A stretch of 5,100 nucleotides of DNA from an uncultured Rhodocyclaceae bacterium (lineage in GTDB: Bacteria; Pseudomonadota; Gammaproteobacteria; Burkholderiales; Rhodocyclaceae), in NCBI GenBank assembly GCA_937892345.1, contig CALAGF010000050.1, forward strand, positions 1 through 5,100, given 5' to 3'. Position numbers and translations under genes: made by a program. Shown in pieces: positions 1 to 5,100 of this stretch. Numbering within the stretch: position 1 is the stretch's first letter; each line of letters starts with the position of its first letter. A model generated the notes under the pieces. It saw only the letters and a list, made by a program, of their open reading frames with translations, searched no databases and had not been told where the DNA came from.

Positions 1-48
1 CGAGATACCACTGTGTGACTGGAGTTCAGACGTGTGCTCTTCCGATCT
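1..48 (+). other. Illumina adapter remnant (P7 end, index, read-2 primer site)
   Basis: This is synthetic sequence, not genomic. Positions 1-6 (CGAGAT) match the 3' end of the Illumina P7 flow-cell oligo. Positions 7-14 (ACCACTGT) sit where the 8-base index belongs and would be read as ACAGTGGT. Positions 15-48 match the TruSeq-type read-2 adapter from GTGACTGGAGTTC to CTCTTCCGATCT. Genomic insert starts at 49. An open reading frame starting at 15 begins MTGVQTCALPIC, which is simply the adapter translated. The organism's true sequence to the left is therefore unknown, and the ABC transporter gene is cut here by the read end, not by a mutation. Confidence 0.98.
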
Positions 49-209
49 GTCAACCCGCCGCAGAGCAGGGAAATCAGCGTGGTTTTGCCGGCACCGTTGG
101 GGCCGAGCAGGCCGTAGACAGTGTTGCCGGGAACGCGCAGCGAGAGTTCGTGCAAGGCCGCTTCGGGGGCATTGCGGTAACGGTAGGAAACGCTGTCGAT
201 GGACAGCAT
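49..209 (-). CDS. ABC transporter ATP-binding protein, N-terminal fragment
   Basis: This is the first 53 codons of an ABC transporter ATPase, the cytoplasmic subunit that hydrolyses ATP to drive transport. The start is ATG at 209-207, giving MLSIDSVSYRYRN. The A-loop aromatic is likely Tyr9 or Tyr11, and a complete Walker A motif, GPNGAGKTT, lies at residues 36-44. That style of Walker A, preceded by VYGLLG, is typical of exporter-type (DrrA/CcmA-like) ATPases, but the signature motif and Walker B are missing because adapter sequence replaces the rest. The start shares one base with the stop of the BtrH-like gene (TGATG) and has no clear Shine-Dalgarno of its own, so it is probably translationally coupled. 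From its position I infer export of the cluster product. The substrate cannot be read from this fragment. Confidence 0.88.
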
Positions 210-1198
210 CACAGGGCGCGGTGCAGATCGCGGAAAAATGCCTGTTCGCGGTCGGCGATAGCGCGTAGCAGGTCGCCGAGACGACGGGGCTGGAGCGGAT
301 CACGGTCGCGGATCATGCGTGCGGTCGCTAGTGCAAATTCACGCCATTCGTCGCCAATGTCGATCAGTTGTTCGGCCATGTCGTTGAACACGGGGCGCCC
401 CAGACGCTCGGCAGTTTCCTGCAGGAAGGCGGCGTAAATGAAACGGAAACCGCCGCCGCCGGTACCGATTTCTTCCTGCATGCGCACGACCTGACCGATA
501 AACAGCTTGCTGCGCGCCGCATCCTGATCGGCATTCAGCCCGTCGATGGCTTTGGCCAGCCGGCGGATGCCACGCACGCCGATGATGGGCAGCGGCGAAT
601 CGAGCACGATACGCGTGGTCTTGCGGATGGCACGCGGCAAATCACGCGACCAATCCGGTTCTTGTGGCGGGTTTTCGGCGTAGTAAATCAATCCGCGCGG
701 GGCCAGCACGCCTTTGGCGAAACGGGCGCGGGCCAGGTCCGCGGGCGGACAGGTGACCGGGTGCTCAAAGACCGGGTCGGAAAGCTGGTAATCCCCGTTG
801 TTTTCGCGCCCGTAGGCCAGCACATTGTGGGCGTTGAAGTGAAAACGCAGGTCCTGCGGCATGTAGGGCAGCCAGAAGACCGAAGTTTGCAGACCGACGA
901 CCTTGCCGGCATCGAGTAATTCGTTCAGGCGCCGCTCGCCGGCTTCCGGCTTGCGGAAAGTCTCGAAACGCATCTTCAGGCCGAGCGGTTTCTGCAGTCC
1001 CTTGATGATGAAGCGTGGCGGCATCCGGTAGGCCACCAGCGGCAGGCCGTTGATGCGGACAATCGGGATGTAGGCAAAGGACAGCGCCGATGACAGCCCG
1101 AAGGCCATCGGCTCGGAGAGCGGCAAGCCGCCTTGTCTCACCAGCGCCGAGATGACGCCACTCTCGCAATGCGAGGCCTGGGTATGCGCGAAACTCAA
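209..1198 (-). CDS. BtrH N-terminal domain-like protein (possible acyltransferase or cysteine hydrolase)
   Basis: The likely product is 329 residues. I place the start at TTG 1198-1196, which overlaps the upstream stop as TTGA and is preceded by AGGTGA four bases away. A longer ATG start at 1315 would add 39 residues lying almost wholly inside the upstream gene and unlike the family. The N-terminus carries HCES (His10-Cys11), then SEPMAFGLSSALSFAY (29-44), and later HNVLAYG (His124) and LSDP (Asp141). This is the layout of the butirosin protein BtrH N-terminal family, a papain-like fold with Cys/His/Asp. The C-terminal ~100 residues are helical with GTGGGGFRFIYAAFL, resembling the DUF4872-type partner domain. 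BtrH moves an acyl group from a carrier protein to an aminoglycoside. Here the substrate is unknown. Acyl transfer or hydrolysis on the resorcinol pathway is an inference from the neighbours. Confidence 0.8.
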   Translation of the reverse strand: MSFAHTQASHCESGVISALVRQGGLPLSEPMAFGLSSALSFAYIPIVRINGLPLVAYRMPPRFIIKGLQKPLGLKMRFETFRKPEAGERRLNELLDAGKVVGLQTSVFWLPYMPQDLRFHFNAHNVLAYGRENNGDYQLSDPVFEHPVTCPPADLARARFAKGVLAPRGLIYYAENPPQEPDWSRDLPRAIRKTTRIVLDSPLPIIGVRGIRRLAKAIDGLNADQDAARSKLFIGQVVRMQEEIGTGGGGFRFIYAAFLQETAERLGRPVFNDMAEQLIDIGDEWREFALATARMIRDRDPLQPRRLGDLLRAIADREQAFFRDLHRAL

Positions 1199-1593
1199 GA
1201 ATTCACCTGTTTCAGGGCGTCGACCGTCATGCCCAGCGCGTCGGCATAGCGGGCGAGCAGGGCTGGCGACAAGCGGGAAAAAATGTCCGGCCGGAAATGG
1301 CGACGGATGCGCCACTGCCAGACACCGCTGACCTGCGAGAGCAGGGCCACATCCATGCGCTGGCGGTGCATGTGGTACTCAAGCGCTGAAGTCTGGCCGG
1401 CGAGCACGCGCTGGCGGGCTTCGTCCGCCAGTCGTTCAAGGTCTTCGACCGCTTGCCGGGTGACAATTTCCTCAACCTCCCAGCCGGCCGAGCGCACATC
1501 GTGCACCTTGCCATCGACGCCCCGCGCGTAGAGCAGTTTGCGATGGCCGCCGAGGGTGCGATTGCCCTCCTGCGGAACTTGATCTTCAAGCAT
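1195..1593 (-). CDS. Small conserved-looking protein with HTH-like C-terminus
   Basis: A 132-residue protein that I cannot assign to a named family with confidence. The N-terminal part is mixed (RKLLYARGVDGKVHDV, residues 18-33, looks like beta strands), followed by a charged helix at about 46-66. Residues 80-130 read like a diverged XRE/Cro-type helix-turn-helix: DVALLSQVSG, then an arginine-rich WRIRRHF where a recognition helix would sit, then LSPALLARYADALGMTVDALKQ, which matches the usual 'iA.aLgv.ldeL' ending. It could be a DNA-binding regulator of the operon or an HTH-fold protein with another job. There is no signal peptide or membrane segment. The start ATG lies inside the end of the ketosynthase gene (8-base overlap), and its stop overlaps the start of the BtrH-like gene. 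Both overlaps argue that it is a genuine, co-translated member of the cluster. Confidence 0.75.
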   Translation of the reverse strand: MLEDQVPQEGNRTLGGHRKLLYARGVDGKVHDVRSAGWEVEEIVTRQAVEDLERLADEARQRVLAGQTSALEYHMHRQRMDVALLSQVSGVWQWRIRRHFRPDIFSRLSPALLARYADALGMTVDALKQVNS

Positions 1594-2749
1594 GATCGAC
1601 CACGCTGAGCAGCATCAGCGAGCCGGTGAAGCGGCCGCTTTCCGGGGTGAAACACAGAATTTTCTGGCCGTGGGCGAGGCGTTCGCTGCGCAGCAGTTCG
1701 TCGATCATGATGAACATGGATGCGGCGCCGGTATTGCCGCGCAAGCTCAGGTTGGTGAACCATTTTTCCGGCGGGATCGCGTAGCCGATGCGTTGCATGG
1801 CGTCGCACATCGGCTGGCGGAAATACGCAGAAGACATGTGCGGCAAAAACCAGTCGACCTGTTCTGCGGGCAAGCGGCCACTGGCGATCAGTTTTTCCAA
1901 GGGCTTCACCAGCGTGTGTTCAACCACGGCATCGTTGAGCAGGCGCACATCCTGTTTTACCGCGAAAATCGATTGCTGCGCCCAGTCGACCGGAGAAAAG
2001 CCTGCCCAGCCACTCAAGCTGCCGTTTTCCTCTTTTTCAGCGCCGGCATACATGCAGGCCGGCAAGGCATGCGCTTGCGACAGGATGTCGATCCATTCAA
2101 TGCGCAGAGCGCGTTTGCCGGGGCGTGGTGCGGGCTGAAGCAGAAAGGCGCCAGCGCCGTCGGAGAGCATCCAGCGCAGGAAATCCTTTTCGAAAGCGAT
2201 TTCCGGCTGGTTGCCCAGCGCATCGACGCGATGCCGGGATTCGGCTGCAAAATTGCGTGCATGCATGATTGCCGAGGCGCGATCCGACCCGGTGGCAACG
2301 GCATTTTTCGCCTCGCCGGCCAGCACGGACAGCCAAGCGTATTTGAGCGCCGCAATACCCGAAGCACAGATGCCGGCGGTGGTCACGACTTCGCAGGCCG
2401 GGTTGCCGAGTTCGCCATGCACCATCACGCCGTGGTTGGGCATCAACTGGTCGGGCAGCGAGGTGCCAGTCGCGAGGCAATCAATGCTGCTCAGATCGAA
2501 ATCATCACCGGTGAGCAAACGTACGGCTTCGGCGGTCAATTGCGCATTGCTGTGCGTGGCTTTGCCGGTGGCTGGATCAATCGCGTAGTGGCGCTGGCAA
2601 ATGCCGTTGTTACGCAGAATGATGCGCCGGGCACGCGATGGCCGCCCGCCCACCTGTCCGAGTACGCCTTCGATATCGTCGTTGCCGACGGGCGCATTGG
2701 GCAGGAAGCTGGCTGTGCGGGTGATGAAAACCTGGCCGCTAAGAGGCAT
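1586..2749 (-). CDS. darB: DarB-like beta-ketoacyl synthase III (dialkylresorcinol ketosynthase/cyclase)
   Basis: A 387-residue KAS III-type thiolase-fold enzyme, somewhat longer than FabH (about 320). The expected catalytic triad is visible: Cys128 in AGICASGIAAL, His304 in FLPHMSSAYF and Asn339 in LSLRGNTGAASMF. The C-terminal CFTPESGRFTGSLML closes the fold. The PHMSS and ICASG contexts are unlike FabH and resemble the DarB group, which in Pseudomonas and Photorhabdus joins two beta-keto acyl thioesters and cyclises them to the precursor of a 2,5-dialkylresorcinol. The directly upstream DarA-like gene supports that choice over a fatty-acid or aryl-polyene KAS III. The ATG start overlaps the end of darA by 11 bases and has no strong Shine-Dalgarno, suggesting coupling. 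The symbol rests on similarity recalled by eye plus context. Confidence 0.82.
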   Translation of the reverse strand: MPLSGQVFITRTASFLPNAPVGNDDIEGVLGQVGGRPSRARRIILRNNGICQRHYAIDPATGKATHSNAQLTAEAVRLLTGDDFDLSSIDCLATGTSLPDQLMPNHGVMVHGELGNPACEVVTTAGICASGIAALKYAWLSVLAGEAKNAVATGSDRASAIMHARNFAAESRHRVDALGNQPEIAFEKDFLRWMLSDGAGAFLLQPAPRPGKRALRIEWIDILSQAHALPACMYAGAEKEENGSLSGWAGFSPVDWAQQSIFAVKQDVRLLNDAVVEHTLVKPLEKLIASGRLPAEQVDWFLPHMSSAYFRQPMCDAMQRIGYAIPPEKWFTNLSLRGNTGAASMFIMIDELLRSERLAHGQKILCFTPESGRFTGSLMLLSVVDHA

Positions 2750-3683
2750 ATTTTTCGAGATTGAAATCGTCAGAGCCCGACGGCTGTTCCAGTTCGGCCT
2801 TGAGCGAGTTCAGGCGCGAGGAGAGCAGCGGGGCAAAAAGCCATTGTAACAAGAGGCTGAGCGGTACGATGGTAATGATCATGGCGATCAGATAAATCAG
2901 GAAGATCAGCAGCAAGGGCCTACGCCGCCATTGACCGCGTTTTCCGGCTGCGCGAATCAGGCGCGACCAGACGCCAAAGGCTCGCCGCCCGGCCCGTTCG
3001 CTGATCGCCAGTCGGGGATTGACAGTTACTGCACGCAAGCCGCGCAGCAGGGGTTGATTGCCTTGTTCGTCCCCGCGCATGAGTGCTTTGCCAATGGCCT
3101 TGCCGAACCGGTCGGCTGCGGCAATTTCATCGGGCGCAACACCGGCGGCCGGCAGGCCGAGAAAGGCGTTGCGGCGACCGGTCAACACCCAGCGCGGCGT
3201 GGTAATGAAAGTGGCGAGCGGATGGCCGCGGTCGGTAAAGGCAATATGGTCGAGCAGGCGACCGCCGGCTTCGGCAATCATTTCCTGCATTGCTTGCTGG
3301 GCAGATAACCACATGTTGCGGCAGGCGACGACGGTGATGACCGGCCTGCCCTTGATGAGCTGTTTGCCTTCCGCGCTTTGCAAAAAGGCGGTCATGGGCA
3401 GTGCGGGGGCGAGATACCAGACCTGGTAGCAGAGAATGATCAGGTCGAAATCACTGTCCGCCGGCAGGGAGAGGGGTTTTAGCGGCGGGGCTTCGCGCAG
3501 CACGCATTCCGGAAAGGCATCGATGAAGTCGACGAATGGCCAGGGAAACGGAAAAGCGGTTTGCGGTGCCAGTGTCTCGATATGGTGTGCAAGTTCCGTC
3601 GTTTGCAGGGGGGCGGAGATCCGGCTGGCAATGTCGGCAAGTTGTCCACTCTGCGAAAAATTGACGACGAGAACTTTCTTCAA
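2739..3683 (-). CDS. darA: DarA-like flavodoxin-fold enzyme with C-terminal membrane segment
   Basis: A 314-residue protein annotated in related genomes as 'dialkylresorcinol condensing enzyme'. In the characterised systems DarA is a flavin-dependent aromatase that finishes the resorcinol ring after DarB. The N-terminus MKKVLVVNFSQSGQLADIA (residues 1-19) is a flavodoxin-type strand plus FMN phosphate loop (SQSGQ), and DLIILCYQVWYLAPALP (80-96) fits a second flavin-contacting loop. Residues about 256-286 (LLLIFLIYLIAMIITIVPL and on) form one long hydrophobic segment after a basic stretch (KRGQWRRR), so the enzyme is probably tethered to the inner membrane with the flavin domain in the cytoplasm, where fatty acyl products would partition. 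The start is TTG at 3683-3681, chosen because it puts the flavodoxin strand at the N-terminus. No in-frame ATG lies near it. It is the first gene of the minus-strand operon. Confidence 0.82.
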   Translation of the reverse strand: MKKVLVVNFSQSGQLADIASRISAPLQTTELAHHIETLAPQTAFPFPWPFVDFIDAFPECVLREAPPLKPLSLPADSDFDLIILCYQVWYLAPALPMTAFLQSAEGKQLIKGRPVITVVACRNMWLSAQQAMQEMIAEAGGRLLDHIAFTDRGHPLATFITTPRWVLTGRRNAFLGLPAAGVAPDEIAAADRFGKAIGKALMRGDEQGNQPLLRGLRAVTVNPRLAISERAGRRAFGVWSRLIRAAGKRGQWRRRPLLLIFLIYLIAMIITIVPLSLLLQWLFAPLLSSRLNSLKAELEQPSGSDDFNLEKYAS

Positions 3684-3713
3684 AATGACGGCCCGATCCC
3701 GGAAAAAGCCGGA

Positions 3714-3722
3714 ATTTTAGCA
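3714..3722 (-). promoter_or_regulatory. Candidate extended -10 promoter for the darA operon
   Basis: On the minus strand the sequence reads TGC-TAAAAT, a good -10 hexamer (3719-3714) with an extended-10 TG motif (3722-3721). Transcription would start near 3707, about 24 bases before the TTG of darA. The -35 position (GACTAA at 17-base spacing) is poor, which is tolerable for an extended -10 promoter. This is inference from motif matching only. Confidence 0.4.
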
Positions 3723-3785
3723 AACAGGAGGGGGATTTAGTCCGGATGGGATTTGCCATCGGAATCGAGTTGACCGTTGACGTGC

Positions 3786-3814
3786 TTGGGAAAAATCCGC
3801 CGATCGGCTATCAT
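3786..3814 (+). promoter_or_regulatory. Candidate sigma-70 promoter for pyrG
   Basis: TTGGGA (3786-3791) and TATCAT (3809-3814) are separated by exactly 17 bases and lie upstream of the pyrG ATG at 3841. Transcription would begin near 3821, leaving a leader of only about 20 bases. That leader is pyrimidine-rich (it ends CTGTCTTTCC) and has no recognisable Shine-Dalgarno. TTGACC and TTGACG at 3770 and 3777 are better -35 hexamers, but they are 26 or more bases from the -10. Confidence 0.5.
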
Positions 3815-3840
3815 TTTGCTTTCCCGCAGCCTGTCTTTCC

Positions 3841-4533
3841 ATGACCAAATTCGTTTTTGTTACTGGCGGTGTCGTGTCCTCATTGGGCAAAGGCATTGCC
3901 GCCGCGTCGCTGGGGGCCATTCTGGAATCCCGCGGCATCAAGGTTACCCACCTCAAGCTTGACCCCTACATCAACGTCGATCCCGGCACGATGAGTCCCT
4001 TCCAGCACGGTGAGGTCTTCGTGACCGAAGACGGTGCGGAAACCGACCTCGATCTGGGGCACTACGAGCGCTTCACCAGCGCCCGGATGGCCAAGCGCAA
4101 CAACTTCACCACCGGCCAGGTCTACGACACCGTGCTCCGCAAGGAACGTCGCGGCGAATATCTTGGCAAGACGGTGCAGGTCATTCCGCATATCACCGAT
4201 GAAATCAAGGGCAAGGTCAAGGCCGGTGCCGAAGGCGCCGAGTACTTCAAAGAGCTGGTTAAGACCGGTCAACATGTTGAAAGTAAAGGCAAAAAAGTTG
4301 CAGTTGAACAACTTGATGCTGCCAACAGTCAGATTGACCAAGTAGAGAGTAATGTCTCCGCTGTCAAAGGTCGTGTAGAAGTTCAGCTGGATAAAGTTGA
4401 AAAAGCTTTTGATACTCGTGTCGCCAGTGCCTTGAATCGAATCGGCATTGCGTCTAAACATGACGTGGAGACACTCTCTGCTAAGCTCGAAGAGCTGACG
4501 GCATTGCTCGAACGTGTCGCGCGTAAACACTAA
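3841..4533 (+). CDS. pyrG: Chimeric ORF: CTP synthase N-terminus joined in frame to PhaI C-terminus
   Basis: A 230-codon frame. Residues 1 to about 130 are a textbook CTP synthase start: P-loop VVSSLGKGIAAASL (11-24, Lys17), then KLDPYINVDPGTMSPFQHGE (39-58), ETDLDLGHYERF (67-78, Mg-binding Asp71) and TVQVIPHITDEIK (111-123). CTP synthase makes CTP from UTP, ATP and glutamine and is normally about 545 residues. Here it stops before the conserved VEIGGTVGDIES segment, which holds the third metal-binding residue (Glu140 in E. coli), so the rest of the synthetase domain and the whole glutaminase domain are absent. From residue 135 the sequence is a phasin. By hand count, G or C at the third codon position falls from 103 of 134 codons before the break to 38 of 96 after it. 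The product could not make CTP, and pyrG is normally essential, so I read this as an artificial join. Confidence 0.9.
   Translation: MTKFVFVTGGVVSSLGKGIAAASLGAILESRGIKVTHLKLDPYINVDPGTMSPFQHGEVFVTEDGAETDLDLGHYERFTSARMAKRNNFTTGQVYDTVLRKERRGEYLGKTVQVIPHITDEIKGKVKAGAEGAEYFKELVKTGQHVESKGKKVAVEQLDAANSQIDQVESNVSAVKGRVEVQLDKVEKAFDTRVASALNRIGIASKHDVETLSAKLEELTALLERVARKH
4225..4242 (+). other. Probable assembly chimera junction (pyrG to phaI)
   Basis: These codons encode GAEGAE, which could belong to either gene. CTP synthases often have a similar Gly/Ala-rich stretch before VAIVEIGGTVGD, and Pseudomonas PhaI has a comparable G.EGA/SDYF stretch before its FQELV/FKELV helix. A short shared run of bases here would let an assembler or a PCR template switch cross from one genome to the other without breaking the frame. 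The exact crossover base cannot be fixed from this sequence alone. Confidence 0.85.
4243..4533 (+). pseudogene. phaI: PhaI phasin, C-terminal part (5' end missing)
   Basis: The last 96 codons of a Pseudomonas-type PhaI, a small phasin that binds the surface of medium-chain-length polyhydroxyalkanoate granules. Recognisable segments are YFKELVKTGQ, ELDAANNQID-like QLDAANSQIDQ, VEVQLDKVEKAFDTRV, ALNRIGIASKHDVE and the final LLERVARKH. The whole central part is amphipathic helix with heptad-like spacing, as expected of phasins. Family members are about 139 residues, so roughly 43 N-terminal residues, including the KIWLAGLGAY-type helix, are replaced by CTP synthase sequence. The gene is followed after 12 bases by phaF, the standard phaIF order in Pseudomonas. 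The gene is probably intact in its source organism and only truncated in this contig. Confidence 0.88.
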
Positions 4534-4538
4534 GGAGA
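4531..4538 (+). promoter_or_regulatory. Strong ribosome binding site of phaF
   Basis: TAAGGAGA overlaps the phaI stop codon (TAA 4531-4533) and ends seven bases before the phaF ATG at 4546. It is a near-perfect Shine-Dalgarno and fixes the phaF start. Confidence 0.85.
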
Positions 4539-4545
4539 CATCGGG

Positions 4546-5100
4546 ATGGCTGTTAAAAAGACTACTCAGAAAGAAGGCAGCTCGTGGGTCGGGAAAGTTG
4601 AAGAATATTCCCGCAAAATCTGGCTCGCTGGTTTAGGCGTGTACTCGAAGATCGACAGTGACGGCAGCAAACTCTTCGAGACCCTGGTTAAAGACGGCGA
4701 GAAAGCCGAGAAGTTGACCAAGAGCACGGTTGGTAAAAAAGTCGACGCTGCCAAAGACTCCGCGTCGTCCGCCAAGTCGCGTATCTCCGGCGTAAAAGAT
4801 CGTGCGCTGGGCAAATGGGACGAACTGGAAGGGGCTTTCGACAAGCGCCTGAACAGCGCCATCTCGCGCCTTGGTGTACCGAGCCGCAATGAAGTCAAAG
4901 AGCTGCACAGCAAGGTTGAAAGCCTGACCAAGCAGATCGAGAAGCTCACTGGTATTTCCGCTTCGTCGGTTAAGCCAGCGCTGAAAGCTGCGGCCAAACC
5001 AGCAGTGAAAAAGCCAGCGGCTAAACCTGCGGTCAAAGCTGCAGCCAAGCCGGTTGCAGCTAAAACTGCCGCCGCTAAGCCGGCTGCAGCCAAGCCTGCT
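4546..5100 (+). CDS. phaF: PhaF phasin / histone H1-like granule-segregation protein, 3' end beyond window
   Basis: The open frame runs off the right edge after 185 codons. It starts MAVKKTTQKEGSSWVGKVE. An N-terminal phasin domain spans about residues 1-140, with SRKIWLAGLGVYSK (22-35), LVKDGEKAEKL (47-57), KWDELEGAFDKRLNSA (90-105), ISRLGVPSRNEV (106-117) and LTKQIEKLTG (127-136). From about 143 it becomes a lysine/alanine/proline tail of AAKPA-type repeats. In Pseudomonas, PhaF coats polyhydroxyalkanoate granules with its N-terminal half and binds DNA non-specifically with its histone-like tail, so granules are shared between daughter cells; it also affects pha gene expression. The N-terminal residues align closely with P. 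putida PhaF as I remember it. Full-length proteins are about 250 or more residues, so the rest of the tail lies outside. It probably shares a transcript with phaI. Confidence 0.95.
   Translation, partial: MAVKKTTQKEGSSWVGKVEEYSRKIWLAGLGVYSKIDSDGSKLFETLVKDGEKAEKLTKSTVGKKVDAAKDSASSAKSRISGVKDRALGKWDELEGAFDKRLNSAISRLGVPSRNEVKELHSKVESLTKQIEKLTGISASSVKPALKAAAKPAVKKPAAKPAVKAAAKPVAAKTAAAKPAAAKPA
5005..5100 (+). repeat. Degenerate Lys-Pro-Ala repeat encoding the PhaF DNA-binding tail
   Basis: Short imperfect units around AAKPA / AVKKPA recur every 4-7 codons, using varied codons (GCT, GCC, GCG, GCA; AAA, AAG). It is a coding repeat giving a basic disordered tail like histone H1 and AlgR3/AlgP. Repeat number commonly varies between strains, and short reads assemble it poorly. 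Confidence 0.7.

Noticed and set aside
15..437. Plus-strand open frame of 140 codons beginning MTGVQTCALPIC
   Set aside because: Its start lies in the Illumina adapter, and the rest is antisense to the ABC ATPase and the BtrH-like gene. It has no family resemblance.
1199..1315. Upstream ATG at 1315 as the start of the BtrH-like gene
   Set aside because: It would add 39 residues nearly all inside the upstream gene, with low-complexity Pro/Arg content. The TTG at 1198 has a Shine-Dalgarno and a TTGA coupling overlap.
1592..2764. Plus-strand open frame of 390 codons, opposite the ketosynthase
   Set aside because: It mirrors darB almost exactly. Long antisense frames are expected in high-GC coding DNA, and the translation shows no domain, whereas darB has the full Cys-His-Asn triad.
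3699..3712. CCGG-AAAAAG-CCGG inverted repeat as a terminator
   Set aside because: The stem is only four base pairs, has no T-run in the right place and falls in the darA leader, not after a gene.
3880..4530. Minus-strand open frame of 216 codons opposite pyrG/phaI
   Set aside because: It is antisense to two recognised genes and crosses the chimera junction, so it cannot be a natural gene.
3841..4533. A genuine new CTP synthase-phasin fusion enzyme
   Set aside because: It lacks the catalytic metal ligand and glutaminase domain, the phasin lacks its N-terminus, codon use steps at the join, and an intact phaF follows in normal Pseudomonas order. A chimera explains all of this.
4566..5093. Minus-strand Ala/Leu-rich frame of 175 codons opposite phaF
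   Set aside because: It is the reverse of the PhaF Lys-Pro-Ala tail. The apparent hydrophobic composition is a by-product of that repeat.

Overview
The window looks like a metagenomic or draft-assembly contig stitched from three sources. Positions 1-48 are Illumina library adapter: the tail of the P7 oligo, an 8-base index and the TruSeq-type read-2 primer site. Positions 49 to about 4230 are high-GC proteobacterial DNA, probably betaproteobacterial and possibly Rhodocyclales, judged from the protein families only. From about 4243 to 5100 the DNA is a Pseudomonas-type phaI-phaF phasin locus. The join falls inside one open reading frame, so it reads as a CTP synthase/phasin fusion, but assembly chimerism is by far the simplest explanation.

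Region by region: (a) 1-48, adapter. (b) 49-3683, five minus-strand genes that overlap end to end. In transcription order they are a DarA-like flavodoxin-fold enzyme with a C-terminal membrane segment, a DarB-like KAS III ketosynthase, a 132-residue protein with a helix-turn-helix-like C-terminus, a BtrH-like protein with a Cys/His pair, and the first 53 codons of an ABC transporter ATPase that is cut off by the adapter. (c) 3684-3840, a 157-bp divergent intergenic region with one candidate promoter for each direction. (d) 3841 to about 4242, the first ~130 codons of pyrG on the plus strand. (e) about 4243-4533, the last 96 codons of phaI. (f) 4546-5100, the first 185 codons of phaF, open at the right edge. 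There is no gene-free stretch longer than 300 bases, and I saw no tRNA, rRNA, CRISPR array or insertion sequence.

How the genes work together: DarB and DarA are the known pair for making 2,5-dialkylresorcinols. DarB condenses and cyclises two beta-keto acyl chains and DarA aromatises the ring. The tightly coupled BtrH-like protein, small HTH-like protein and ABC ATPase suggest a tailoring, control and export module around a resorcinolic lipid. That system is the most interesting biology in the window. PhaI and PhaF coat and segregate medium-chain polyhydroxyalkanoate granules in Pseudomonas and are probably unrelated to the left-hand genes.
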